NCBI GenBank assembly: GCA_019694615.1
Contig: JAIBBP010000016.1
Location: 1 to 64,000 of the forward strand
From: Microthrixaceae bacterium
GTDB taxonomy: Bacteria > Actinomycetota > Acidimicrobiia > Acidimicrobiales > Microtrichaceae
Direction of reading: 5' to 3'
Length of the DNA: 64,000 bases
The position numbers were made by a program, and so were the translations under genes. Each line of letters opens with the position of its first letter. Within the stretch, counting starts at the first letter, position 1. The notes beneath the pieces were generated by a model. That model worked only from the letters and a program-made list of their open reading frames with translations. It was not told where the DNA came from and did not search any database. Shown in pieces: positions 33,873-43,164 of this stretch.

Positions 33873-35347
33873 CTGCGACCACCACCCGCCGTTCCGCAGA
33901 CAAGCGGCAACCGAAAGGCCGTGAACCGAAGGGCCGTGACCCGAAGGGCCGTGACCCGAAGCGACCGTCTCTTCGCTCCAAGCGAAGCACGATGCGCCGC
34001 AACCGCAAACAGGCAGCGCGGGCAGAGATCCCGATGGCGTTCTGGGTGATCCTTTCGTGCGTCGGGATGCTGTGCCTGCTCGGCCTGATCATGGTGCTGT
34101 CGGTGACGACGGTGAAGTCCACCTACGAGCACGACAGCGCCAGCTACTACTTCCGCAAGCAGGCAGTGTTCCTCGGGGCCGGCGGAGTGTTGATGTGGAT
34201 AGGCCTCAAGTTCGGTTACCGACGCATCGCGATGTTCGCCAAGCCGACGATGGGTGTGGCGCTCGCACTCCTCATTGCGGTGCTCTTCGTGGGCGACAAG
34301 GTGAACGGTTCGCGCCGGTGGTTCGACTTCGGGTTCATCAACGTGCAGCCGTCGGAGATCGCCAAGCTTGCGGTGATCCTGTGGTCGGCGCGGCTGCTCG
34401 CAAGCCGCAGTCGCGAGATGCACGACTGGGTTCGGACCATCCTCCCGGTGGGCGTTGGAGTCGCGGCGACAGTGGCGTTGATCGTCCTCGAACCAGACCT
34501 GGGTACCGCGGCGGTGCTGTGCTTCGTCACGGCGGTGATCCTGGTGGTCGCAGGAGCCCGGCTCGACGTTCTCGCAGCGTGCGCGGTCCCGGTGCTGGGC
34601 CTGCTCGGATTGATCTCCTCGACGGGCTATCACGCGGCACGGTGGGGTTTCCTGAACCCGCTCGAGAACGGTGACACCACCAACTACCAGCTGATTGGCT
34701 CGCTCTCCAGCGTGTCCAACGGCGGGTGGCTGGGAGTCGGACCGGGAGCGTCGATGGCGAAATGGGGCTTTCTGCCCGAGGCGCACACCGACGCGATCTT
34801 CGCTGTCATCACCGAGGAGATGGGCGTTATCGGCGGCCTCTGTGTCATCGGCTTGTACGTAGTGCTCCTCGGTGCCGGCCTGCGTGTCGCACGCGAAGCC
34901 ATCGACACGTTCGGACGGCTCCTGGCGATCGGAATCTCGACGCTGATCGCAGTGCAGGCGTTCGTCAATATCGGCGTCGTGTTGGGAGTGCTGCCGAACA
35001 AGGGATTCACGCTGCCGTTCGTGAGCTACGGCGGTTCGTCGCTTCTGGTCATGATGTTCGCCTCCGGGCTGCTTCTGAGCGTCGCCCGCGAGGGCTCGGC
35101 GGAGAAAGCTCGCATTCGCCGCCGCGAGGCGATCGACCGTCGACAGGCCAGGCGCAGGCCGTCCCGGGGCCGGCTGGCGCTGGTGCCGTCGCCTCGGAGC
35201 GCGGGCCCGGTTCGGAAGGCGGCTCCCGCTCGGAAGGCGGCTCCGGCTCGGAAGGCGGCTCCGGCTCGGAAGGCGGCTCCGGCTCGGAAGTCCGCTCCGG
35301 TTGGGAGGGCCACCCCCGCCCGCGCCCGTTCACGTTCCGGGCGATGA
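33869..35347 (+). CDS. ftsW: SEDS peptidoglycan glycosyltransferase FtsW
   Basis: 492 residues, about ten membrane helices between 55 and 405. Family motifs: GSRRWFDFGFINVQPSE, the long loop with GLGVGPG-like LGVGPGASMAKWGFLPEAHTD, and LPNKGFTLPFVSYGGSS. Polymerises glycan strands at the septum with FtsI. Both ends carry basic repeats: PKGRE/D units near residues 14-30 and five ARKAAP-type units in the C-terminal tail. GTG start overlaps murD; its stop overlaps murG (ATGA). Confidence 0.94.
   Translation: MTATTTRRSADKRQPKGREPKGRDPKGRDPKRPSLRSKRSTMRRNRKQAARAEIPMAFWVILSCVGMLCLLGLIMVLSVTTVKSTYEHDSASYYFRKQAVFLGAGGVLMWIGLKFGYRRIAMFAKPTMGVALALLIAVLFVGDKVNGSRRWFDFGFINVQPSEIAKLAVILWSARLLASRSREMHDWVRTILPVGVGVAATVALIVLEPDLGTAAVLCFVTAVILVVAGARLDVLAACAVPVLGLLGLISSTGYHAARWGFLNPLENGDTTNYQLIGSLSSVSNGGWLGVGPGASMAKWGFLPEAHTDAIFAVITEEMGVIGGLCVIGLYVVLLGAGLRVAREAIDTFGRLLAIGISTLIAVQAFVNIGVVLGVLPNKGFTLPFVSYGGSSLLVMMFASGLLLSVAREGSAEKARIRRREAIDRRQARRRPSRGRLALVPSPRSAGPVRKAAPARKAAPARKAAPARKAAPARKSAPVGRATPARARSRSGR
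35213..35302 (+). repeat. Tandem 18-bp repeat in the 3' end of ftsW
   Basis: Five successive units begin at 35213, 35231, 35249, 35267 and 35285, each starting CGGAAG, nearly identical at DNA level. Each codes for a six-residue ARKAAP-type unit in the FtsW tail. DNA-level identity points to recent slippage expansion. Confidence 0.85.
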
Positions 35348-36531
35348 GGTCGTCCGGACCCGTGCTCATCGCAGGAGGCGGCACTGCTGGCCACATCCTG
35401 CCTGGCCTGTCGATCGCCGCGGCCCTCGTCGATGCCGGCCTGCCACGGGAGCGTCTCCGATGGATCGGGTCGGAGCGCGGCCAGGAGTCCTCACTCGTTC
35501 CACCATCGGGCATCGACCTCGTCCTGCTTCCGGGGCGCGGTATCCAACGTCGCCTCGCCGTCGAGAACGTCGGAGCAGTCGTCGGCTTGCTGATCGCCGC
35601 GGTCCGGGCTTTCTGGATCTTCGGTCGCCGCCGCCCAGCTGTTGTAGTCAGCCTGGGCGGCTACGCGAGCGTCGCCGCCTCGATCGCCGCGGTGATCTGG
35701 CGCGTTCCGCTGGTGCTCGCCGAGCAGAACGCGGTTGCCGGCGCGGCCAACCGGATGCTCGGGCGTTTTGCCCGGGCAGCCGCCGTTCCGTTCGACGACA
35801 CCGGACTGCCCCGTGCAACGGTCACGGGTAATCCGGTCCGCGACGAGATCCTCGCGCTGCGCGCCGCAGATCCTGAGTCGCTCGGTCGCTCCAGGGCTGC
35901 GGCCCGTCGACAGCTCGGAATGCCCCCGGACCGGACGGTGATCGCGGTGTTTGCCGGGTCGCTCGGATCGCGTCGGATCAACGAGGCGATCGCAGGTGTC
36001 GTCGACCGGTGGGATGGGCGATCCGATCTCCACGTCCACCACGTCGTCGGGCGTCGCGACTGGGCGACCTTCGTTCGGCCGCGCGCTGCGGACGCCGGCG
36101 ACGCCGCTGAGGGCAGCTCGATCTCCTATGTCGACATCGAGTACGAGGAGCGGATGGACCTCCTGCTCGCTGCGGCTGACGTTGCGGTGTGTCGCTCGGG
36201 TGGCACGACGGTCGCCGAACTCGCCGTTGTCGGCCTTCCGGCGGTCCTCGTGCCGCTTCCCATCGCTCCCAACGACCATCAGCGTGCCAACGCTGCCGCT
36301 CTGTTGGCCGCTGACGCTGCGGTACTGCTCGACGACGCGGCGTGTACTCCCGACGGCCTTGCCTCAGCGCTCGGACCGCTGGTGGATGACGACGGTCGTC
36401 TCGCTGCCATGGCGGTGGCGGCTTGGACGGTCGGCCGTCCGGACGCGGCGCGCGACGCTGCGGCGTTGGTGGCAGCGGCGGCGGGGCTCGACCTGCGGTT
36501 CGGGCCCGAGGTTCACGGAGACGGGCGCTGA
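35344..36531 (+). CDS. murG: UDP-GlcNAc:lipid I GlcNAc transferase
   Basis: 395 residues, GT-B glycosyltransferase. GGGTAGHILPGLSIA at the N-terminus, VVSLGGYASVAA, LAEQNAVAGAANR, FAGSLGSRRINEA, and the UDP-GlcNAc pocket CRSGGTTVAELAVVGLPAVL. Makes lipid II on the inner membrane face. ATG at 35344 overlaps the ftsW stop; its stop overlaps murC (TGATG). Confidence 0.95.
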   Translation: MRSSGPVLIAGGGTAGHILPGLSIAAALVDAGLPRERLRWIGSERGQESSLVPPSGIDLVLLPGRGIQRRLAVENVGAVVGLLIAAVRAFWIFGRRRPAVVVSLGGYASVAASIAAVIWRVPLVLAEQNAVAGAANRMLGRFARAAAVPFDDTGLPRATVTGNPVRDEILALRAADPESLGRSRAAARRQLGMPPDRTVIAVFAGSLGSRRINEAIAGVVDRWDGRSDLHVHHVVGRRDWATFVRPRAADAGDAAEGSSISYVDIEYEERMDLLLAAADVAVCRSGGTTVAELAVVGLPAVLVPLPIAPNDHQRANAAALLAADAAVLLDDAACTPDGLASALGPLVDDDGRLAAMAVAAWTVGRPDAARDAAALVAAAAGLDLRFGPEVHGDGR

Positions 36532-37961
36532 TGGCCGGCGTGGTTCCGTTCGACCGTGTGAGTCTCGACCTGTCGGGCCCGCCGCTGACGGTGCATCTCG
36601 TCGGCATCGGCGGGACCGGCATGTCGGCGATCGCAACGGTTCTGACCGCACTCGGTCACCGCGTCACCGGCAGCGACGGCGCCGCTTCGGCAGCGTTGGC
36701 GTCCCTGGTGGGCGCTGGGCTCGATGCCCGTGTCGGCAACGCCCCTGACCTCGCAGCGCAGGCCGATGTCGTCGGGGTGTCGACGGCGATCAGCGCCGAC
36801 GATCCCGATGTCGTGTCCGCTCGGGCTGCCGGGGTGCCCGTGGCACATCGCTACGACCTGCTCGCCGCGATCGGCGCGTGTCGCCGCACACTCTCGGTGT
36901 CGGGCACTCACGGGAAGACCACGACCTCAGCGCTGCTCGCGCTGACGCTGGAGGGAGCGGGGCTCGATCCGTCGTTCATCATCGGCGGGCTCGTGGCCGG
37001 GTTCGATTCCGGATCGCGCTGGACCGGCGGCGAGTGGTTCGTGCTCGAGGCCGACGAGAGCGACTCCACCTTCCTGGCTCCGCCTCGAGCCGGCGCGATC
37101 GTCACGAACATCGAACCCGATCACCTCGACCATCACGGGACTTTCGAGGATCTCATCGCGGCGTTCGAACGGTTCTGCATCGAGACCGACGGCCCCGCTG
37201 TGATCTGCGCCGACGACGTCGGCGCCGCTCCGCTGATCGACGTCACGCCCAACGCCGTGTCGTACGGCACGTCGGGGCTTGCGGACTACGTGATCTCGTC
37301 GATCGAGCCTTCTCCGACAGGTGGATCGGACTGGACGGTCACCGACCCTGCGGGCGGGGAACACCGCCTGCACGTCGCGCTACCGGGCCACCACCTCGTG
37401 CTCAATGCGACAGCTGCGTTCACGCTCGCCGTCTCCGTCGGTGCCGACGCCGACGGGGCTATCTCCGGACTCTCCCGCTACCGCGGCGTGGGTCGCCGTT
37501 TCGAACGACGTGGCTCGGCCGGCGGCGTGACGTTCATCGACGACTACGCCCACCTGCCGACCGAGGTGCGTGCCGTGCTCGACGCCGCTCGCTCCGGAGC
37601 CGTCGTCGGCGGATGGAGCCGCGTCGTGGCTGTGTTCCAACCCCATCGGTTCAGCCGCACCCGAGACGTGTGGCGGGAGTACGCCGACGCGTTCGAACTG
37701 GCCGACGTGGTGGTGGTGACCGACATCTACCCGGCCGGTGAAGCGCCCATCGACGGCATCACCGGTCGACTCGTGGCCGACGCGGTCGCCGACGCTCACC
37801 ACAGCGCAGACGTGCGGTACCTCGCGACACGTGCGGATCTGGTGGCGGCACTTCCGTCGCTGCTCCGCCCGGACGATCTCTGCCTCACGATGGGCGCGGG
37901 CGATCTAACGACGCTGCCCGATGACCTCATCTCGCACCTCGACGCGGGGCGGACATCGTGA
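36531..37961 (+). CDS. murC: UDP-MurNAc:L-alanine ligase
   Basis: 476 residues. Dinucleotide-like N-terminal motif HLVGIGGTGMSAIA, ATP loop VSGTHGKTTTSA, EADESDSTFL, NIEPDHLDHHG, and IDDYAHLPTEV. First amino-acid addition in peptidoglycan precursor synthesis. The start overlaps the murG stop by one base and the stop overlaps murB by four. Confidence 0.95.
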   Translation: MAGVVPFDRVSLDLSGPPLTVHLVGIGGTGMSAIATVLTALGHRVTGSDGAASAALASLVGAGLDARVGNAPDLAAQADVVGVSTAISADDPDVVSARAAGVPVAHRYDLLAAIGACRRTLSVSGTHGKTTTSALLALTLEGAGLDPSFIIGGLVAGFDSGSRWTGGEWFVLEADESDSTFLAPPRAGAIVTNIEPDHLDHHGTFEDLIAAFERFCIETDGPAVICADDVGAAPLIDVTPNAVSYGTSGLADYVISSIEPSPTGGSDWTVTDPAGGEHRLHVALPGHHLVLNATAAFTLAVSVGADADGAISGLSRYRGVGRRFERRGSAGGVTFIDDYAHLPTEVRAVLDAARSGAVVGGWSRVVAVFQPHRFSRTRDVWREYADAFELADVVVVTDIYPAGEAPIDGITGRLVADAVADAHHSADVRYLATRADLVAALPSLLRPDDLCLTMGAGDLTTLPDDLISHLDAGRTS

Positions 37962-38923
37962 GCGGTGCCGATGCCGGAGCTGTTGCGGCGGCGCTGTCCG
38001 ACGCCGGTCTCGACGTCACCGAGGACCGGCCGCTCGGTCTGCTGACGACCTACCGCGTCGGCGGCAACGCCTCGTGGTTCGTCAACGTGGGTTCGGTCGA
38101 CGAGTTGGATCGCCTCGCAGCGGCAACTGCAACGACCGGGGTTGCGACACTGGTGATCGGCCGCGGCTCCAATCTGCTCGTGGCCGACGCCGGGTTCGAC
38201 GGTGTCGCGATCCAGCTGGGCGAATCCTTCGCCGAGGTCGTGGTCGAAGGCGCGGTTGTCCGAGCCGGTGGAGCGGCCAGTCTGCCCGTCGTCGCTCGAC
38301 GCAGTGTGGCCGCGGGGCTTCGCGGATTCGAATGGGCGGTCGGCGTCCCTGGGAGCATCGGCGGGGCTGTCCGCATGAACGCGGGCGGGCACGGATCGGA
38401 CATGGCGACATCGGTTCGAGAGGTCCGCGTCGTGGATCTCGGCCGCGGCCAAGATGTGGTGATGTCCGCGGCGCACTGCGAGTTCGGCTATCGGCGCTCC
38501 TCGATCGCTGACAGTCAGATCGTGGTAGAGGCGGTGCTCGACCTTGAGCCGGGTGGTTCAGTGGCCGGCGAGGCCGAGTTGGCGGAGATCGTCCGGTGGA
38601 GGCGCCAGCACCAACCGGGTGGACAGAACGCCGGGTCGGTGTTCATGAACCCGACGGGAGACTCCGCCGGTCGGCTCATCGACATCGCCGGATGCAAGGG
38701 CCACCGCATCGGCTCTGCTGAGGTGTCCACGAAGCACGCCAACTTCATCCAGGTCGACCCTGGTGGTTCCGCCGACGATGTCGTCGCACTCATGGCCCAC
38801 GTCCGGGCGGCCGTCCGCGATCGCATCGGCATAGACCTGCACGCCGAGACGGCCCTCGTCGGCTTCGCCCCCGACATCGTGACAGCCGCGGGCGGGGCCA
38901 CGACCGCGAGGGGGGGAGCGTGA
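37958..38923 (+). CDS. murB: UDP-N-acetylenolpyruvoylglucosamine reductase
   Basis: 321 residues. FAD-binding fold: TTYRVGGNASWF, VIGRGSNLLVAD, GFEWAVGVPGSIGGAV, YRRSSI, and the catalytic Ser region NAGSVFMNP. Reduces the enolpyruvyl ether to UDP-MurNAc using NADPH. GTG start overlaps murC; the stop overlaps ftsQ. ddl, sometimes found next to murB, is not here. Confidence 0.94.
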   Translation: MSGADAGAVAAALSDAGLDVTEDRPLGLLTTYRVGGNASWFVNVGSVDELDRLAAATATTGVATLVIGRGSNLLVADAGFDGVAIQLGESFAEVVVEGAVVRAGGAASLPVVARRSVAAGLRGFEWAVGVPGSIGGAVRMNAGGHGSDMATSVREVRVVDLGRGQDVVMSAAHCEFGYRRSSIADSQIVVEAVLDLEPGGSVAGEAELAEIVRWRRQHQPGGQNAGSVFMNPTGDSAGRLIDIAGCKGHRIGSAEVSTKHANFIQVDPGGSADDVVALMAHVRAAVRDRIGIDLHAETALVGFAPDIVTAAGGATTARGGA

Positions 38924-40233
38924 CAGACACGACCGTCGCTTCCGGACACGATCCCGACACCGGCGCGGTCGACGCGATCACCGATGATCGCCCCGTGGTG
39001 CTGAGTCGCGACGGCTACGAGATTGATGCCGACGGCTACCTCATCGATCCCACACTCGTTCAGACGAGGGCCATGGACATCGTGGAGATGGCCGTCGAGG
39101 TCACGGCACCGCCCAACGCCGACCCGGTGCTCCGCCCTCGGCGCCGGAACATCGACATCGCCCTCGACGGACCCGCACACTGGGCGCCCGATCCCGACGA
39201 TGTAGGGGTCGACATCGAACTCGAGCCAGGCCTCCCGACGTGGTCCGATGTCGACGACGGCCCCCACGAGAGCACGGCTTCCCCTGCCGACGCCACGGCG
39301 CCCTCGGTCGCGGAGGAGGCTGTTGTCGATGCTCGGATCGCGAAGCGGCGGGCCGGGGTGGCCGGCGATCGTCGGCGCCGCCTGCGGCGGCGACTCGGAC
39401 TGCTGCTGTTGCTCCTCGTCGGGGCCGGCGCAGCGGTCGGGGCGGTTCGCTCGCCGCTCCTCGATGTGGAGCGAATCGAGATCGTCGGGTCGACGCTCTT
39501 GACCGAGGCTGACGTGGCGTCGGTCGGCCACGTGCGACGTGGGGATCCGATCCTGCTGCTCGACGTCGCTGACGCGGAGCGACGTCTGCGCCGTGACCCG
39601 CGCTTCGTTCGTGTCGTCGTTCAGCGACGCTTTCCCGCCACCGTGTCGATACGTGTCACCGATCGTCGACCGATCGCCGTCGTGATCGGCCCGAGCCGGG
39701 GTGTGGTGGTCGGCGAGGGTGGCACCATCATCGGTGTGGCCGCCGGTGACGAGCTCCTCCGCCACGTCGAGGTTTCCGACGATCCGCCGATCACCCCGGG
39801 CCGGCGTCTGAATCCTCCGCTGGCTGCCGCCGTCGATGTGATGGGCTCGATGGGCTTCGAGATCGCGGTGCAGATCCAGAAGATGAGGATCACCCCCGAG
39901 GGTGAGCTGATCTTCGATCTGGGTGAAGGCCGGACGGTGTTGTTCGGCGGCGTCGATGACGCCGAACGCAAGCTCCTGTCGATCCGCACGATGCTCGGAC
40001 CACAGGTAGACCACTCCGGATTGTGCGAGCTCGACGTGCGGGTGGCGACTGCCCCCACGATTCGCCGAGACCCCGATTGCGACCCCCCGCCACCTCCACC
40101 CGACCCAGCAACGACACCGGCTGTGGAGCCGGCGGCCGATCCCGCGGCGACGACGCCTGGCGACGTGGAACCATCTGCGGAGCAGGCGCCGCCTGCGGTT
40201 CCCGCTGACGCTTCACCGCCCGTCGCAGGCTGA
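38920..40233 (+). CDS. ftsQ: FtsQ/DivIB-like division protein
   Basis: 437 residues. A long acidic then Arg-rich cytoplasmic N-terminus (about 1-160), one membrane helix (about 163-180), a POTRA domain (SPLLDVERIEIVGSTLLTEA, then RDPRFVRVVVQRRFP), an FtsQ beta domain, and a Pro/Ala/Thr-rich tail. Bridges FtsL/DivIC to the septal machinery. GTG at 38920 overlaps murB by four bases; an internal start would shorten only the disordered head. A 190-base gap then precedes ftsZ. Confidence 0.88.
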   Translation: MTDTTVASGHDPDTGAVDAITDDRPVVLSRDGYEIDADGYLIDPTLVQTRAMDIVEMAVEVTAPPNADPVLRPRRRNIDIALDGPAHWAPDPDDVGVDIELEPGLPTWSDVDDGPHESTASPADATAPSVAEEAVVDARIAKRRAGVAGDRRRRLRRRLGLLLLLLVGAGAAVGAVRSPLLDVERIEIVGSTLLTEADVASVGHVRRGDPILLLDVADAERRLRRDPRFVRVVVQRRFPATVSIRVTDRRPIAVVIGPSRGVVVGEGGTIIGVAAGDELLRHVEVSDDPPITPGRRLNPPLAAAVDVMGSMGFEIAVQIQKMRITPEGELIFDLGEGRTVLFGGVDDAERKLLSIRTMLGPQVDHSGLCELDVRVATAPTIRRDPDCDPPPPPPDPATTPAVEPAADPAATTPGDVEPSAEQAPPAVPADASPPVAG

Positions 40234-40273
40234 ACCTCACGCTCGACCTGAGGTGTGAGGCCGGGTGTGACAC

Positions 40274-40303
40274 TCGACCTTTGCCTGAGAGTTCACGTAC
40301 AGT
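40274..40303 (+). promoter_or_regulatory. ftsZ: Possible ftsZ promoter
   Basis: TCGACC (40274-40279) and TACAGT (40298-40303) are spaced by 18 bases, about 120 bases before the ftsZ start. This is the first sizeable non-coding gap after mraZ, where extra ftsZ promoters are usual. The match to consensus is weak, so this is only a candidate. Confidence 0.3.
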
Positions 40304-40423
40304 TGGACGTTCCGTCCTGACACGCCTTGATTGGTCAGACGGCGGTCCGCTCGATCAGTATCTCTCGCCCCCACGTCACGCTCGAAGCGGCCGCCCCGGC
40401 ACGCATCGGAGGTCCCCCGTCCC

Positions 40424-41554
40424 ATGGCTCACAATCCGCAGAACTACCTCGCAGTCATCAAGGTCGTCGGAATCGGTGGGGGGGGCTGCAACGCCGTGAA
40501 CCGAATGATCGACGCCGGACTGAAGGGCGTGGAGTTCATCGCCATCAACACCGACGCCCAGGCGCTGTTGATGAGCGACGCCGACGTGAAGCTGGACATC
40601 GGCCGGGAGGTGACCCGCGGACTCGGTGCCGGCTCCGACCCCGAGGTCGGGCGCCAGGCGGCCGAGGATCACCGTTCGGAGATCGAGGAGGTCCTCCGGG
40701 GGGCGGACATGGTGTTCATCACCGCCGGCGAGGGGGGCGGAACCGGTACCGGTGGAGCGCCCGTCGTCGCCGAGATCGCCAAGTCACTCGGAGCGTTGAC
40801 CATCGCCGTCGTGACGCGCCCGTTCCTGTTCGAAGGCCGTCGCCGTTCGGTTCAAGCCGAGCAGGGCATCGGCAAGCTCAAGGAGAAGGTCGACACCCAG
40901 ATCGTCATCCCGAACGATCGGCTGCTGTCGGTGGCCAACGACAAGACGTCGGTGCTCAACGCGTTCAAGATGGCTGACGAGGTGCTGCTGCAGGGCGTCC
41001 AGGGCATCACCGACCTGATCACGACACCGGGCCTGATCAACACCGACTTCGCCGACGTCAAGATGATCATGCACGACGCCGGTACCGCCCTCCTCGGAGT
41101 CGGCTACGCGTCGGGCGAAGGTCGCGCTGCGTCGGCTGCTCGCCAGGCGATCAGCTCGCCGCTACTCGAGTCCGCCATAGACGGTGCCCGCGGCATCCTT
41201 CTCAACATCAGCGGTGGATCCGACCTCACCCTGTTCGAGGTCAACGAGGCGGCAACCGTCGTGCATGAGGTCGCGCACGCCGAGGCCAACATCATCTTCG
41301 GCACGACCATCGACGACGAGATGGGAGACGAGGTCCGGGTCACCGTCATCGCCGCCGGTTTCGAACGGTGGGAGGACGCGAAGCCGACCACGTCGGGCTC
41401 GACCCGCCGGGCATCCGGCTCTCGCGACGAGCGCCCCTCTCGCGCCGTCGAGGAGGACGTCCCGTTCGCCAACGTGTTCGGCGACGACGATGACGACGAC
41501 ACCGACGGTGGCACCGACTCCGACGATTTCGACGTCCCCTCGTTCCTGAAGTAG
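40424..41554 (+). CDS. ftsZ: Cell division GTPase FtsZ
   Basis: 376 residues. Tubulin fold with [16 protein letters not shown], the GTP signature loop in [18 protein letters not shown], and the synergy loop [13 protein letters not shown]. After an acidic Asp-rich linker the protein ends [10 protein letters not shown], the conserved C-terminal peptide that binds SepF. ATG at 40424 with GGAGG 11 bases upstream; the frame is open further upstream but homology starts here. No ftsA in the cluster, as in other Actinobacteria. Confidence 0.96.
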   Translation: MAHNPQNYLAVIKVVGIGGGGCNAVNRMIDAGLKGVEFIAINTDAQALLMSDADVKLDIGREVTRGLGAGSDPEVGRQAAEDHRSEIEEVLRGADMVFITAGEGGGTGTGGAPVVAEIAKSLGALTIAVVTRPFLFEGRRRSVQAEQGIGKLKEKVDTQIVIPNDRLLSVANDKTSVLNAFKMADEVLLQGVQGITDLITTPGLINTDFADVKMIMHDAGTALLGVGYASGEGRAASAARQAISSPLLESAIDGARGILLNISGGSDLTLFEVNEAATVVHEVAHAEANIIFGTTIDDEMGDEVRVTVIAAGFERWEDAKPTTSGSTRRASGSRDERPSRAVEEDVPFANVFGDDDDDDTDGGTDSDDFDVPSFLK

Positions 41555-41559
41555 AGCCG

Positions 41560-42252
41560 TTGGCCGGTCGCGTTCAGACGGCGTTCGCCGAGCGACGCGA
41601 CGGCGATTTCGCCATCACGTCGGAGACCAGGGCGCTGGAGGCCGCGCGCGCCGCGATCGCGCCGTACCCCTGGACGTGGCTCGAGCAGGTCCACGGCGCC
41701 GGCGTAGTCGTGGTGTCTGTGCCCGGCCAGTGGGCTGGTGCCCGTGCCGACGGGTCGGTGACCACCGTTCCCGGCGCAGTTCTGTCGGTGCAGACCGCCG
41801 ACTGCGCCCCGGTGTTGCTCTGGGGCACCGGCCCGGGCTCCGGTGCCGGTCCGGTTGTCGGCGCCGCGCACGCTGGATGGCGGGGGCTGTACGAAGGAGT
41901 GGTGGAAGCTGTGGTCGCCGCCATGCGCGACCTGGGTGCGCACGACATCGGGGCGGCGCTCGGCCCGTGCATCTCGCCGGCGGCCTACGAGTTCTCCGAG
42001 CGTGACCTCACGACCATGGCCCTGCGGTTTGGCCCCGAGGTCGTCGCTGCCACATCCGGTGGGCTCCCTGCTCTCGATGTTCCCGCAGCGGTGCGATCAG
42101 CTCTCCGCACCACCGGGGTCGACGACCTCGACGTGTCGCGGTGGGAATGCACGGCGACAGCACTCGATGCCGGAGGTGCGCCCCGGTACTCCTCGCATCG
42201 GGCGCGCCAGGACGTGACGCGCCAGGCGTCGGCGATCTGGATCGAGCCGTAG
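41560..42252 (+). CDS. pgeF: Laccase-domain protein (PgeF/YfiH family)
   Basis: 230 residues. Metal-site residues visible in LEQVHGAGVV, QTADCAPVLLW and GAAHAGWRGLYEG, plus ALGPCISPAAYEF. The E. coli relative hydrolyses misincorporated L-Ser from UDP-MurNAc peptides, which suits a place beside ftsZ; other members act on purine nucleosides. The start appears to be TTG at 41560, five bases after the ftsZ stop, with no better codon nearby. Confidence 0.87.
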   Translation: MAGRVQTAFAERRDGDFAITSETRALEAARAAIAPYPWTWLEQVHGAGVVVVSVPGQWAGARADGSVTTVPGAVLSVQTADCAPVLLWGTGPGSGAGPVVGAAHAGWRGLYEGVVEAVVAAMRDLGAHDIGAALGPCISPAAYEFSERDLTTMALRFGPEVVAATSGGLPALDVPAAVRSALRTTGVDDLDVSRWECTATALDAGGAPRYSSHRARQDVTRQASAIWIEP

Positions 42253-42429
42253 TGCCGGGGCGGAGAATGCCGGCATCGAGGGTTCGCCCATGCTCTGAGT
42301 GGGTACTTTCATCCCGGGACTCGCCCGCGAGTCGTCGCGGACTGTCCTGTGGTGGCGATTCATGGCACTCTGGTCCGCGTCGGGCAGTTCCTCGTGCGCG
42401 ACACTTGACGGAGCCATGAGGAGGAGTTG
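42253..42429. other. Gap between pgeF and sepF
   Basis: 177 bases with no gene. In most Actinobacteria yggS (PLP-binding protein) lies here; no trace of it is visible. The gap ends in a strong AGGAGG ribosome-binding site for sepF and may hold a promoter. Confidence 0.6.
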
Positions 42430-43053
42430 ATGGCTGGGATGTTGCGCAAAGGGATGTCGTGGTTGGGTCTCGGTCCCGATGACGAGTACAACGAGTACGA
42501 CGACTACGACGACGAGCCGATCGTCGACCTGACGGGCCAGCACGCGGCGGTTCGTCCGGCTCCGGTCGTTCGGTCCGTGCCCGCGCCCGCTCGGCCACCG
42601 GTTTCGCGGGTCGAGTCGCCGGAGAGCTGGGACGAGCCCATCGAGTCGTCCGCGGTGCGCGTCCTTCCGTCGGCTGCCGGTTCGACGTCGGTACGGTCAC
42701 GTGGCGGGGTCGCCGCGGCCGAGCCGATTCGTCCCCGGGGCGTGGTCCGTCCGGTTCCGGCGTCGCCCCAGCCGACGTCAGCGCGTCCCCACGTCGTGAA
42801 CCCGAAGACGTTCAATGACGCGCAGGAGGTCGGCGACTGGTTCCGCAAGCGCCAGCCGGTGATCGTCAACCTCCAGGATCTCGATCGGGATCTCGCTCGG
42901 CGTCTCCTCGACTTCTCCAGCGGTGTTGCCTACGGCCTGGGCGGCAGCGTCGAGCGCGTGGCATCACACGTGTACCTCCTGTCTCCGCTCGACGTGGAGA
43001 TCTCCCAGGACGATCGGCGACGCCTTCGCGAAAGCGGCCTGGTCGAGGAGTAG
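42430..43053 (+). CDS. sepF: Cell division protein SepF
   Basis: 207 residues. The N-terminal amphipathic helix MAGMLRKGMSWLGLG should bind membrane, followed by an acidic stretch (EYNEYDDYDDE), a disordered Pro/Arg-rich linker, and the SepF domain (NPKTFNDAQEVGDWF, RRLLDFSSGVAYGLGGSVERV). It anchors FtsZ to the membrane in place of FtsA. AGGAGG lies 5 bases before the ATG. The linker is longer than in Bacillus SepF, as is common in actinobacteria. Confidence 0.93.
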   Translation: MAGMLRKGMSWLGLGPDDEYNEYDDYDDEPIVDLTGQHAAVRPAPVVRSVPAPARPPVSRVESPESWDEPIESSAVRVLPSAAGSTSVRSRGGVAAAEPIRPRGVVRPVPASPQPTSARPHVVNPKTFNDAQEVGDWFRKRQPVIVNLQDLDRDLARRLLDFSSGVAYGLGGSVERVASHVYLLSPLDVEISQDDRRRLRESGLVEE

Positions 43054-43164
43054 TCGGCGGGTCGCCGAAGCCGAGCCGGTTGCTGAGGTTGGGTCTTGCC
43101 CTTCGGCGGAGATTTTGGTAGCGGGTAGCGTCGCGTTCGAAAAAGTCGTCGCTAGCATGTCGAC

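Noticed and set aside
35213-35302. Regular repeats in ftsW considered as a CRISPR-like array
   Set aside because: Units are contiguous 18-bp codon repeats without unique spacers and lie in frame inside a gene.
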